Below are positions 33,127 to 42,530 of a DNA stretch of 64,000 nt, piece after piece. Both the position numbers and the translations under genes were made by a program. The DNA lies in assembly GCA_036679405.1 (NCBI GenBank), contig JAVBVZ010000012.1:16318-80317 (forward strand), read 5' to 3'. Position 1 is the first letter of the stretch; the number at the start of each line of letters is the position of its first letter. The notes beneath the pieces are model-generated. The model did not search any database, had not been told where the DNA came from, and worked only from the letters and a program-made list of their open reading frames with translations. The DNA is from JAEYKI01 sp036679405. Its GTDB lineage: Bacteria > Bacillota > Clostridia > Christensenellales > Christensenellaceae.

Positions 33127-35019
33127 ATGGCGATCATTCCACTTAAAAAAGTCTTTGTATACTGCATGAAAGCCGACCTTAAACCGGTTATGCGTGCATT
33201 GCAGGAACGGGGCGTTCTTCATGTCGCCCCCGCGCAGGCGGAGGCGGAGGTAACGCACCAGCTGGTTGCGGAAGGAGAAGCGGAGCAGATTTTAGACCGC
33301 ATTGCTTTTACGCTTGCGGTCGCGCAGAAATACGATGCACAAAAAAGCTCTCTTTTGTCCGCCAAGCCGGTGATCACGCCGGACGAATACCGCGCGCTCA
33401 AAAATAAGGCCGACGTTGTGGACCGCGCATACAAAGCCGCGCGGGAACTTGAGGACCGCGTAGCCGCCCTGCGCCTTGATTTGCAGAAAAAAACAAACCA
33501 GGCCGAAGCCCTAAAGCCTTTTGCCGAAATGGATATGCCGCTTTCCTACCTGCGGGGCACGCAGAAGACGGATGTGTTTTTGGGGTACCTGCCCGAAGAC
33601 GCGCGGGGCGCTTTAGAGCAGGCGCTTGAAGAGGCGGACGGCCTTGCCTGGGCCGCTTTTTTTGCAGAGGCGCACCAGGCGCTGCCCGTTTTGGTGGTCG
33701 TACACAAGGAAAAAGCGCACCGTATGCGCGAGAGCATGAAGTCCGCCGGCTTTTCGGACGCCCGGCTGGAAGGCATGGAAGAAGCGCCCGCCGCCATCAT
33801 CCAAAGGCTGGAGGCGGAAATAGAAAGCCTGCATGACCAGATCAAAAAAGAAACGGAAAACGCGGGGGACGTGCTGGTTTATAAAGAAGACCTGCTTGCG
33901 CTGGAAGACTATTACCGCGGCGAAGCGGCGCGGGGAGCGGCGTTTGAAAAAATCATCGCCTCCAAAAGCGTTGCGCTGATCGAAGGCTATGTAAAGAATT
34001 ACGAACAGGAAAAACTTGAGGCGGCGGTTTCGGCCGCTACCGGCGTTTATTATATTGAGGCAAAAGACCCGGACGAGGACGAAGATCTGCCCACCGCGGT
34101 TGAGAACAACGCGGTCGTAACGCCGTTTGAGGCGGTGACCGACATGTATTCCGTACCCGGCCCAAGGACATTTGACGCAAACGCGCTCATGATGCCCTTT
34201 TATTTTATCTTTTTCGGGATGATGCTTTCGGATGCGGCGTACGGCATCATACTTACCGTCGGGTCCATTATCTTTTTAAAAATGAAAAAACCGGAAGGCA
34301 CCATGAAAAAACTTTTGATGGTGCTGGCGATCTGCGGGATCTCCACCGTTATATGGGGAACGAGCTTCGGCAGTTTTATGGGGTTCGATACAACGCCCTG
34401 GCTGTTCAATCCGCTTAAAAACCCGCTGGATATGCTGATACTGTGCCTTTCGCTGGGCGTGATCCACCTTTTGGCCGGGCTTTCCATGGGCGCTTATATG
34501 AACGTTAGGCGGCGGCGCTTTTCCGCGGCGGTGTTTGACCAGGGTTTTTGGATGCTGATGCTGATCTCCATTCCGTTCCTTGCGTTGGGGCAGAGTACGG
34601 TAGGGCTTATCATGCTGGCCGCAGGCGCAATCGGCATTGTGGCCACCGCGGGCCGCCATAACCGCAGTGTGGTCAAAAAAATTACGGGCGGCCTTTCGGG
34701 ACTTTACGGGATCACGGGGTATCTGTCGGACATTTTGTCCTACGCCCGCCTGTTCGGCATGGCGCTTGCGACATCGGTCATCGCAATGGTGTTCAATACC
34801 ATTGCGGGCATGATGACGGGCAGTGTACCGGGCTGGATCTTTGCGGTCGTGATCTTTTTGATCGGCCATGTGTTCAATATAGGCATCAATTCGCTGGGGG
34901 CCTTCGTGCATTCGGCGAGGCTGCAATATATAGAATTTTTCTCAAAGTTTTACGAAGGCGGCGGCACGCCGTTCGATCCTTTGCGTATTAAACTGAAAAA
35001 TTACAGAATGGTGAAATGA
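33127..35019 (+). CDS. ntpI: V-type ATP synthase subunit I (a subunit)
   Basis: 630 residues. The membrane stator that forms the ion half-channels. A long cytoplasmic N-terminal coiled-coil domain to about 345 is followed by seven or eight helices. DVLSYARLFGMALATSVIA holds the key Arg of the channel helix and FVHSARLQYIEFFSKFYEGGG is the C-terminal signature. It begins right after the previous stop. Confidence 0.95.
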   Translation: MAIIPLKKVFVYCMKADLKPVMRALQERGVLHVAPAQAEAEVTHQLVAEGEAEQILDRIAFTLAVAQKYDAQKSSLLSAKPVITPDEYRALKNKADVVDRAYKAARELEDRVAALRLDLQKKTNQAEALKPFAEMDMPLSYLRGTQKTDVFLGYLPEDARGALEQALEEADGLAWAAFFAEAHQALPVLVVVHKEKAHRMRESMKSAGFSDARLEGMEEAPAAIIQRLEAEIESLHDQIKKETENAGDVLVYKEDLLALEDYYRGEAARGAAFEKIIASKSVALIEGYVKNYEQEKLEAAVSAATGVYYIEAKDPDEDEDLPTAVENNAVVTPFEAVTDMYSVPGPRTFDANALMMPFYFIFFGMMLSDAAYGIILTVGSIIFLKMKKPEGTMKKLLMVLAICGISTVIWGTSFGSFMGFDTTPWLFNPLKNPLDMLILCLSLGVIHLLAGLSMGAYMNVRRRRFSAAVFDQGFWMLMLISIPFLALGQSTVGLIMLAAGAIGIVATAGRHNRSVVKKITGGLSGLYGITGYLSDILSYARLFGMALATSVIAMVFNTIAGMMTGSVPGWIFAVVIFLIGHVFNIGINSLGAFVHSARLQYIEFFSKFYEGGGTPFDPLRIKLKNYRMVK

Positions 35020-35035
35020 TATAGGAGGTATATTC

Positions 35036-35509
35036 ATGGATGGAATCGTATTTGCTTTAATCGGCGCCGCTTTTGCAGCGGGACTGGCCGGCGTCGGCTC
35101 CGCGATCGGCGTGGGACTGGCCGGCGAGGCGGTCTCCGGGCTGATGAGCGAAGACCCTTCAAAATTCGGACAGGCGCTGGTGCTCCAGCTGCTGCCGGGC
35201 ACGCAGGGCATCTACGGCCTGCTGGTCGGGTTTATTGTGCTGATCCAGGTTGGGATCCTTGGCGGGAACCTGGTGGACGTCACCCAGACCCAGGGCCTGA
35301 TCATTATGGCGGGCTGCTTTCCCATGGGCATCGTGGGGCTTTTGTCCGGCGTTTCGCAGGGGAAAACGGCGGTGGCCGGTATCGGCCTGCTGGCCAAAAA
35401 ACCGGAAGAAATGGGTAAGGCCATCACATCTTCCATTATGGTGGAAACCTACGCTGTGTTCGCGCTTTTGATTTCCATGCTGACCATATTACTGCTGCCC
35501 CTGGGCTAA
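35036..35509 (+). CDS. ntpK: V-type ATP synthase subunit K (c-ring), Na+-type ligands
   Basis: 157 residues, two fused helical hairpins (four helices). The ion-carrying Glu137 is in MVETYAVF; the first hairpin has QLLPGTQGIYG without a Glu. Leu53, Thr56, Gln57, Gln108 and Glu137 match in type and order the Na+ ligands described for Enterococcus hirae NtpK (L61, T64, Q65, Q110, E139). Na+ coupling is therefore likely. TAGGAGGT precedes the ATG. Confidence 0.95.
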   Translation: MDGIVFALIGAAFAAGLAGVGSAIGVGLAGEAVSGLMSEDPSKFGQALVLQLLPGTQGIYGLLVGFIVLIQVGILGGNLVDVTQTQGLIIMAGCFPMGIVGLLSGVSQGKTAVAGIGLLAKKPEEMGKAITSSIMVETYAVFALLISMLTILLLPLG

Positions 35510-35521
35510 AAGGAGAAAAAA

Positions 35522-36112
35522 GTGGCTGGTGTACAAGCGATTATCGAAAAGATCATCTCCGACGCAAAGGCACAGGCGGATTCCGATTTGGAGAAGGCCC
35601 GCCGCCAGATAGCCGAAAACGAACAAAAGACGGAAGCGCAGGTCCGCGCCGAGGCCGGTAAGATTTTAAAACAGGCCGAGCTTGACTGCAAGGAAGAAGA
35701 ACGCCGCGCCCGCGCGATTTGGGACCTTGCGGCGCGAAAAGGCGCGCTTAAAGAAAAACGCGCGGCCATTGCCGAGGCGTTTTTAAAAGCGCAGGAAAAA
35801 CTCCTTTCGCTGCCAGAGGAGAAGTATGCGGCCTTCTTGCTTTCGCTGCTTAAAAAAAGCGGCGCGGAAGGCGGCAAGATCTTTGCTTCAAAAAAAGACA
35901 GCCCCTATTTTACGGAGGCGTTTATTTCCCGCGCGCAAAAGGAAATATCAGCCGATCTTTCCCTGGGCGGCGTGCGGGATGAGATCAAAGACGGCTTTGT
36001 GCTCGTAAGCGGGCAGGCCCAGATCAACTGCACGGTGGATTTTGTTTTAAACCAGGCAAGGGAAGAGCTGGAAGGGGACGTTGCGCGCATTTTGTTTGGC
36101 GGGGGAAACTGA
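35522..36112 (+). CDS. ntpE: V-type ATP synthase subunit E
   Basis: 196 residues. Peripheral-stalk partner: N-terminal coiled coil rich in Lys/Glu/Ala (to about 100) and a C-terminal alpha/beta head ending in LNQAREELEGDVARILFGG. Starts at GTG 35522 behind AAGGAGA. The following gene starts one base after the stop. Confidence 0.9.
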   Translation: MAGVQAIIEKIISDAKAQADSDLEKARRQIAENEQKTEAQVRAEAGKILKQAELDCKEEERRARAIWDLAARKGALKEKRAAIAEAFLKAQEKLLSLPEEKYAAFLLSLLKKSGAEGGKIFASKKDSPYFTEAFISRAQKEISADLSLGGVRDEIKDGFVLVSGQAQINCTVDFVLNQAREELEGDVARILFGGGN

Positions 36113-36113
36113 T

Positions 36114-37109
36114 ATGGCCAAAAACAGTTATCCGTTTGCATCCGTCGTAATCAAATCCAAAGAGACCCGTTTGCTTACAGGCGAGGACATCGAACGGCTG
36201 CTCGGCGCAAAAGATGCGCAGGAAGCCGCGGCCATGCTGGTGGAATGGGGGTACGGCGGATTTGAAATAGAGACCCCGGCCGGGTATACAAAACTGATTG
36301 CCCGGGAGATGAGCGCGACCTACAAGCTTTTACGCAGCATTTCTCCCGAACCCGAGATCACCGACCTGTTTTTTTTGCGCAGCGACTACCATAACTTAAA
36401 AGTGATCGTTAAGGCGGTCGCGACCGGGACGAGCGTCAACAAGCACAACCTGATGCGGGGCGGCATTTTTGAAGTGCCCGACCTGCTGGCCGCCGTACAG
36501 GAAAAAAAGTACGGCGCGCTGACCGACGGGATGCGCGGCGCGCTCAGCCGGATAGACCGGGCGTTTGCGGTGGAGGAAGACATTTCGCTCATCGGGGTGG
36601 CGCTGGACCGCGCCTGGGCAAACGAGGTTTCGGGCCGCATCAAAGAGCAGGACGGCCGCAGCTTTGTGCGGCGGTATTTTTCCGTGCAGTTTGACATGGA
36701 AAACATCCTTTTGCTGCTGCGTGCGCGGGACGCCGGTTTTTCGCGTGATTTGTTTGAGCAGGCGCTTTTTCCGGAAGGCCAGATCAGCCATACGGTTTTA
36801 AAAAAGGCGTTTGAACTTCCAAAAGAGGAGCTTGCGGGCGTGTTTGCACGGGGCGGGCATGCGGGCGGCATTGCCGCCGGGCTGGACGAATACCTGGAGA
36901 CGGGCAGCCTGAAACTTTTGGAAAAATACAGGGACGATGTCCTTCTTAAAACGGCGGGGGAGGACAAAAACAATCTTTTTTCCGCCGCGCCTATTGTTTA
37001 TTACATGATCCGCAAGGAACGGGAAGCCAAAGCGGTGCGGATGGTTATGACCGCAAAGCTTAACAATATTGAAAAAGAGTGGATCGGCAAAGTATTGGTT
37101 GAGGTGTAG
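36114..37109 (+). CDS. ntpC: V-type ATP synthase subunit C (d-type)
   Basis: 331 residues. Links the central stalk to the c-ring. All-helical with the family's N-terminal ASVVIKSKETRLL and FFLRSDYHNLKVIVKA segment. The C-terminal REKEAKAVRMVMTAKLN-like stretch is conserved. The ATG at 36114 overlaps nothing. Confidence 0.92.
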   Translation: MAKNSYPFASVVIKSKETRLLTGEDIERLLGAKDAQEAAAMLVEWGYGGFEIETPAGYTKLIAREMSATYKLLRSISPEPEITDLFFLRSDYHNLKVIVKAVATGTSVNKHNLMRGGIFEVPDLLAAVQEKKYGALTDGMRGALSRIDRAFAVEEDISLIGVALDRAWANEVSGRIKEQDGRSFVRRYFSVQFDMENILLLLRARDAGFSRDLFEQALFPEGQISHTVLKKAFELPKEELAGVFARGGHAGGIAAGLDEYLETGSLKLLEKYRDDVLLKTAGEDKNNLFSAAPIVYYMIRKEREAKAVRMVMTAKLNNIEKEWIGKVLVEV

Positions 37110-37112
37110 GAA

Positions 37113-37433
37113 ATGGCAGGCAGGATCGGCGTGATCGGCGAAAAAGACAGCGTAGGATGTTTCAGGACGCTGGGGCTGGATGTGTTTGAGCCCGAAACGG
37201 CGCGCGACATTGCGCGCACGATCGTCCGCATGGCAAAAGAGAAGTATGCGGTGATCTTTGTGACTGAACAGGCGTATGAAAAAGCGCATGAAACCATTGA
37301 AAGATACAAGGCGCAGCCCTATCCGGCCGTGATCCCCATTCCGTCGGGAACGGGGAGCCTGGGGATCGGACTTGAAAACATACGCAAGAATGTTGAAAAG
37401 GCCGTGGGCACGCAGCTTTATTTAGATGACTGA
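37113..37433 (+). CDS. V-type ATP synthase subunit F
   Basis: 106 residues. A small alpha/beta protein of the central stalk: GRIGVIGEKDSVGCFRTLGLDVF, then YAVIFVTEQAYE and PYPAVIPIPSGTGSLGIGLE, which is the family signature. It begins three bases after subunit C. Confidence 0.94.
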   Translation: MAGRIGVIGEKDSVGCFRTLGLDVFEPETARDIARTIVRMAKEKYAVIFVTEQAYEKAHETIERYKAQPYPAVIPIPSGTGSLGIGLENIRKNVEKAVGTQLYLDD

Positions 37434-37450
37434 TAAAGGAAGGTAGGAGT

Positions 37451-39217
37451 ATGGAGGGCAGGATCATAAAAGTTTCCGGTCCGCTGATCGTTGCGGAAGG
37501 AATGGCAGACGCAAAAATGTTTGACGTGGTGCATGTTTCAAAGTACCGGCTGATCGGCGAGATCATAGAACTCAGAGGAGACCGCGCGTCTGTGCAGGTG
37601 TATGAAGAGACAAGCGGGATCGGCCCGGGAGACGTGGTGTTTGAAACGGGCAGCCCCCTTAGCGTAGAACTTGGGCCGGGGCTCATAGAATCTATTTTTG
37701 ACGGCATCCAGCGCCCGCTGGACAAAATATATGAAAAAACCGGTCCGCGCATCCGGCGCGGGGTAGAAGCGCTGGCGCTCAGCCGGGATAAAAAATGGTC
37801 GTTTGTGCCTTCGGCCGCCGTGGGCGAGAGCCTTGCGGGCGGAGACGTGCTGGGCAGCGTTAAGGAAACGGCGCTGGTAGACCACAAAATCATGGTTCCG
37901 CCGGATATGGGCGGAACGATAGAGTGGCTCGCGCCTGAAGGGGAATACACCATTGAAGAAACGGTGGCGAAGATCAAAACGGACGCGGGCAACGTGGCGG
38001 AGATATCCATGCTGCAAAAATGGCCGGTCCGCCGCGGACGGCCTTATAAGCGCAAGATGCCTCCCACCGAGCCCATGCTGACCGGGCAGCGCAACATAGA
38101 CATGCTTTTCCCGGTGGCCAAAGGCGGCGTGGCCGCCATCCCCGGCCCGTTCGGAAGCGGGAAGACGGTGGTGCAGCATCAGCTGGCCAAATGGGCAGAT
38201 GCCGAGATCATTGTGTATGTGGGATGCGGCGAGCGGGGAAACGAAATGACGGACGTGCTGCAGGAATTCCCCGAGCTGAAAGACCCGCGGAGCGGCGAAC
38301 CGCTGATGAAGCGGACCGTACTGATCGCCAATACGTCGGACATGCCGGTGGCGGCGCGGGAAGCCTCCATTTATACGGGAATCACCATTGCGGAATATTT
38401 CCGCGATATGGGCTATAAAGTGGCCATTATGGCCGATTCTACTTCGCGCTGGGCCGAAGCGCTGCGCGAGATGTCCGGGCGCCTGGAAGAAATGCCGGGC
38501 GAGGAAGGCTATCCGGCCTACCTTTCCTCCCGCCTTGCGGAGTTTTACGAACGCGCGGGCGCGGTTGAATGCCTGGGCAGCAGCGGACGCACGGGCGCGG
38601 TCAGCGCGATCGGGGCGGTTTCGCCCCCCGGCGGCGATATTTCCGAGCCGGTCGCCCAGGCAACGCTTCGGATCGTCAAAGTGTTCTGGGGCCTTTCGGC
38701 CAGCCTGGCATACCGGCGGCATTTTCCGGCCATAGACTGGCTGACTTCCTATTCGCTGTACGCAGACCAGCTTGCCGCGTGGTTTGACGAGCATATATCC
38801 GAAGACTGGAGCCACCTGCGCAGCCGCGCGCTGGCGCTGCTGCAGGAGGAGGCCGAACTGGAAGAGATTGTCCGGCTGGTTGGGATGGACGCGCTTTCTA
38901 TCGGCGACAAGCTGAAGATAGAAGCGGCAAGGTCCCTGCGGGAAGATTTTTTGCAGCAGGACGCCTTTAACGAGGTAGATACCTACGCCTCGGGCGGCAA
39001 GCAGGCAAAAATGCTCCGGACGGTGTTTTTATACTACGATCTTGCAAAAGACGCGCTGGAGGACGGGGCGGATTTTTCCGCCGTGCAGGCCCTGCCGGTG
39101 CGCGAAGAGATCGGGCGGATGAAGTATATCCATGAAGATGAATTTGACGGCAGGATCGCGCAGATCCATGAAAATCTGAAATCACAGATAGCCGAGGCGG
39201 TCGGGGGAGGCGCGTAA
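37451..39217 (+). CDS. ntpA: V-type ATP synthase catalytic subunit A
   Basis: 588 residues. The nucleotide-hydrolysing or synthesising subunit. The P-loop GPFGSGKTVVQHQLAKWA at about 235-252, the non-homologous insertion typical of A subunits before it, and ADSTSRWAEALREMSGRLEEMPGEEG are all intact. AGGTAGGAG precedes the ATG. Confidence 0.98.
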   Translation: MEGRIIKVSGPLIVAEGMADAKMFDVVHVSKYRLIGEIIELRGDRASVQVYEETSGIGPGDVVFETGSPLSVELGPGLIESIFDGIQRPLDKIYEKTGPRIRRGVEALALSRDKKWSFVPSAAVGESLAGGDVLGSVKETALVDHKIMVPPDMGGTIEWLAPEGEYTIEETVAKIKTDAGNVAEISMLQKWPVRRGRPYKRKMPPTEPMLTGQRNIDMLFPVAKGGVAAIPGPFGSGKTVVQHQLAKWADAEIIVYVGCGERGNEMTDVLQEFPELKDPRSGEPLMKRTVLIANTSDMPVAAREASIYTGITIAEYFRDMGYKVAIMADSTSRWAEALREMSGRLEEMPGEEGYPAYLSSRLAEFYERAGAVECLGSSGRTGAVSAIGAVSPPGGDISEPVAQATLRIVKVFWGLSASLAYRRHFPAIDWLTSYSLYADQLAAWFDEHISEDWSHLRSRALALLQEEAELEEIVRLVGMDALSIGDKLKIEAARSLREDFLQQDAFNEVDTYASGGKQAKMLRTVFLYYDLAKDALEDGADFSAVQALPVREEIGRMKYIHEDEFDGRIAQIHENLKSQIAEAVGGGA

Positions 39218-39221
39218 GTTT

Positions 39222-40634
39222 ATGCTGAAAGAATACAAAACGATACGGGAAGTAGTCGGGCCCCTCATGCTGGTGGAAGGCGTGAGCGGCGCAACGTATA
39301 ACGAACTGGTAGAGATTGAACAGGAAGGCGGGGAAGTCCGCCGCGGCAAAGTGCTGGAAGTGAACGGCGACAAGGCGCTGGTCCAGCTGTTTGAAAGCTC
39401 GCAGGGCCTTAAAATATCCACCAGCAAGGCGCGCTTTTTGGGCCGGGGGATCGAACTTGCGGTCTCCATGGACATGCTGGGCCGGGTGTTCGGCGGACTG
39501 GGCGCACCGCTGGACGACGGGGAACCCGTCATTCCCGAGCAGCGGCTGGATATCAACGGGTCGCCCATCAACCCGACGGCGCGGGATTATCCGTCCGAAT
39601 TTATCCAGACGGGCATATCGGCCATCGACGGCCTTAACACCCTGGTACGCGGACAGAAGCTGCCGGTGTTTTCGGGTTCGGGCCTGCCCCATGCGCAGCT
39701 GGCCGCGCAGATCGCGCGCCAGTCCAAAGTGCTGGGCGGCGAGGCAAACTTTGCGGTGGTCTTTGCGGCCATCGGCATTACCTATGAAGAAGCGGAATTC
39801 TTTATTTCCGACTTTAGGCGTACCGGCGCGATCGAGCGCACGGTTTTGTTTGTGAACCTGGCGAACGACCCGGCGATCGAACGTATCGCAACGCCGCGCA
39901 TGGCGCTGACGGCCGCCGAATACCTGGCGTATGAAAAAGGCCTGCATGTGCTGGTTATTTTAACGGATATGACCAATTACGCGGAAGCGCTGCGGGAAGT
40001 TTCGGCCGCGCGCAAGGAAGTCCCGGGCAGAAGAGGCTATCCGGGCTACCTTTATACCGACCTTGCCTCCATTTATGAAAGAGCGGGCCGGATCCGCGGC
40101 CAGGAAGGGTCCATCACGCAGATCCCCATCCTGACCATGCCCGAAGACGACAAAACCCACCCCATCCCCGATTTGACGGGGTATATTACCGAAGGGCAGA
40201 TCATCTTATCGCGGGATTTAAACCGCAAAGGCCTCAAGGCCCCCATTGACGTGCTGCCCTCCCTGTCCCGCTTAAAGGACAAGGGGATCGGCAAGGGGAA
40301 GACCCGCGAAGATCATGCGGACACCATGAACCAGCTGTTTTCCGCCTATGCGCGGGGTAAGGAAGCCAAAGAGCTTTCCGTGATCCTGGGAGAAGCCGCA
40401 CTGACGGATACGGACAAACTGTACGCCAAATTTGCGGACGCGTTTGAAGCGCGCTATGTTTCCCAGGGGTATGAAACAAACCGGAGCATTGAAGAGACCC
40501 TTACGATCGGCTGGAAACTTTTGACCATACTGCCCAAAGGGGAACTGAAGCGCATACGGGAAGCGTATATTGAAAAATACCTGCCCAGGGTGCAAGAAGA
40601 AACCGAGCCGGAGGATGCTGATGGCACTGCTTAG
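39222..40634 (+). CDS. ntpB: V-type ATP synthase regulatory subunit B
   Basis: 470 residues. Non-catalytic nucleotide-binding partner of A. The P-loop is replaced by GSGLPHAQLAAQIARQ as in all B subunits; NPTARDYPSEFIQTGISAIDG and ILTDMTNYAEALREVSAARKEVPGRRGYPGY are diagnostic. Starts 4 bases after subunit A and overlaps subunit D by 14 bases. Confidence 0.98.
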   Translation: MLKEYKTIREVVGPLMLVEGVSGATYNELVEIEQEGGEVRRGKVLEVNGDKALVQLFESSQGLKISTSKARFLGRGIELAVSMDMLGRVFGGLGAPLDDGEPVIPEQRLDINGSPINPTARDYPSEFIQTGISAIDGLNTLVRGQKLPVFSGSGLPHAQLAAQIARQSKVLGGEANFAVVFAAIGITYEEAEFFISDFRRTGAIERTVLFVNLANDPAIERIATPRMALTAAEYLAYEKGLHVLVILTDMTNYAEALREVSAARKEVPGRRGYPGYLYTDLASIYERAGRIRGQEGSITQIPILTMPEDDKTHPIPDLTGYITEGQIILSRDLNRKGLKAPIDVLPSLSRLKDKGIGKGKTREDHADTMNQLFSAYARGKEAKELSVILGEAALTDTDKLYAKFADAFEARYVSQGYETNRSIEETLTIGWKLLTILPKGELKRIREAYIEKYLPRVQEETEPEDADGTA

Positions 40635-41250
40635 AGTCAACCCCACCCGGATGGAACTGACCCGCCTTAAAAAAAGGCTGAAGGTCGCCGCCCGGGGGCA
40701 TAAGCTGCTTAAAGACAAACGGGACGAGATGATCCGGCAGTTTATGCAGATCATAAAAGAGAATAAAAAGCTGCGGCGGCAGGTGGAAGACGACCTGAAA
40801 GAAGCGCAGCGCGAATTTACGCTGGCCTCCATGTCCATGAACGCGCCGGCCGTGGAAGAAGCGCTGATGAGCCCGTCCGTGCAGTTTTCTTTTGAGACCT
40901 CCCTGCAAAATATTATGAGCGTCATGGTCCCGCGGATAGAGTTTTCAGAGCAGCCCCGGGACATGCGCTATTTTCCCTACGGTTTTTTAGGTACTTCGGG
41001 CGCGCTTGATTCTTCCGTAAAAAAACTTGCAGGTGTATTCACAAAGATGATAAAATTAGCAGAGGTCGAAAAATCCTGCAACATGCTTGCCGACGAGATT
41101 GAAAAAACCCGCCGGCGGGTCAACGCGTTGGAATACGTACTGATCCCCCAGCTTGAAGAGACCATCAAATATATCACCATGAAGCTGGACGAAAACGAAC
41201 GCGGAAACCTGACGCGGCTGATGAAAATGAAAGACCTGCTGGAGATGTAA
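40621..41250 (+). CDS. ntpD: V-type ATP synthase subunit D
   Basis: 209 residues. The central rotor axle: a long antiparallel coiled coil. VNPTRMELTRLKKRLKVA at the N-terminus and TRRRVNALEYVLIPQLEETI near the C-terminus are the family signatures. The ATG at 40621 follows GGAGG; the stop overlaps the next start (TAATG). The operon order is G/H-I-K-E-C-F-A-B-D. Confidence 0.97.
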   Translation: MALLRVNPTRMELTRLKKRLKVAARGHKLLKDKRDEMIRQFMQIIKENKKLRRQVEDDLKEAQREFTLASMSMNAPAVEEALMSPSVQFSFETSLQNIMSVMVPRIEFSEQPRDMRYFPYGFLGTSGALDSSVKKLAGVFTKMIKLAEVEKSCNMLADEIEKTRRRVNALEYVLIPQLEETIKYITMKLDENERGNLTRLMKMKDLLEM

Positions 41251-42530
41251 TGAAAGAAAAAGAATATAACTGGTATCGGCTGGATACGACGGCGAGACTT
41301 TATCCGGCTATACTTGACACACGGGATTCAACTTTTCGGCTCTCTATGGAGCTTTTAGAAGAGGTGGATCCCGAGATTTTGCAAAAGGCGCTGGAAAAGA
41401 CCCTTCCCCGGTTTCCCACATTTGAAGTAAAATTGAAACCGGGGCTTTTTTGGTACTATTTTGAGTACAATGAAAACACGCCCCCGGTAGAGCCGGAGTC
41501 TAAATTTCCCTGCAGCCGTATATACCCGGATAAAAACAAAGAATTTTTATTTAAGGTTCTTTATTTTAAAAACCGTATATCGCTGGAGGTGTTCCATTCC
41601 ATTACCGACGGGCTCGGCGGGATGGAATTTTTCAAGTCTCTGGTTTTTGAGTATCTGAAAATCAAAGGATACCCGGTGGAAGGGGAGGGGCTCATCAAAA
41701 TGAGCGACGAATCCCCCAAACCCTACGAAGCCGAGGACAGCTTTGAAAAATATTACAACCGGGGCAAAAAAAGAAAACACGCCGGGATCACGGCATACCA
41801 CATAGAGGGCGTAGCCTATCCGCGGGGCGAGCAAAACGTGGTGCACGGGGTGGTGGATGTGGACGAAATGCTGGCCGCCGCGCGCAGGTACGGCGTAAAG
41901 CTTACAACCTTTCTTGCGGCCGTCATGATCTACGCCATTTACCGCGACCAGCGGCTGGACCTGGGGGAAAAGAAGCCGGTGCGCATTATGGTGCCCGTGA
42001 ACCTGCGCAGGATGTTCCCTTCGGGCACGCTTCGGAATTTTATATCTCATTATCTGGTGGGCGTCCGTTTTGAGCAGGAGGTTTCGTTTGAAGACGTGGT
42101 CGCCCAGCTTGCCGAACAGTTAAAGCAGGTAGCCACCAAAACCGAGATGAGCGCATACATCAACTCCAATGTGGACGTTTCCAAAAACATTATGGTTAAA
42201 ATTGCGCCCCTGCACGCCAAAAACATGGGGCTTCGGGCGGCGTACCAGTGGTACGGGGAAAAGCTTTATACCACCATTGTGAGCAATCTTGCGGTGATCC
42301 GGCTGCCCGCGTCCATGACGCCGCATGTGAAATCCATATCCTGTGCCATGGGCGCGACCGACATGCTGCCCATTAAAATGACCGCGTGTACGTATAACGG
42401 CAAACTGGACATCTGTTTTACGCGCTGTATCATGGAAGCGGACATCATTAAGGAATTCTTCAGGTTTTTGACAAAGGAGCAGAAAATGAAGGTTGAAATA
42501 TACGGGAACGGCTGGAGGGAAGAACAATGA
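41250..42530 (+). CDS. condensation-domain-like / alcohol acetyltransferase-like protein
   Basis: 426 residues. The motif HSITDGLGG (about 112-120) is the HxxxDG active-site signature of the BAHD/condensation/alcohol-acetyltransferase superfamily. The second-lobe LRNFISHYLVGVRF and VSNLAVIRLP match the usual latch region. No signal peptide. It probably moves an acyl group between a thioester or ester donor and an alcohol or amine; substrates unknown. Coupled to the V-ATPase subunit D gene by TAATG and to the next gene by ATGA. Confidence 0.75.
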   Translation: MKEKEYNWYRLDTTARLYPAILDTRDSTFRLSMELLEEVDPEILQKALEKTLPRFPTFEVKLKPGLFWYYFEYNENTPPVEPESKFPCSRIYPDKNKEFLFKVLYFKNRISLEVFHSITDGLGGMEFFKSLVFEYLKIKGYPVEGEGLIKMSDESPKPYEAEDSFEKYYNRGKKRKHAGITAYHIEGVAYPRGEQNVVHGVVDVDEMLAAARRYGVKLTTFLAAVMIYAIYRDQRLDLGEKKPVRIMVPVNLRRMFPSGTLRNFISHYLVGVRFEQEVSFEDVVAQLAEQLKQVATKTEMSAYINSNVDVSKNIMVKIAPLHAKNMGLRAAYQWYGEKLYTTIVSNLAVIRLPASMTPHVKSISCAMGATDMLPIKMTACTYNGKLDICFTRCIMEADIIKEFFRFLTKEQKMKVEIYGNGWREEQ

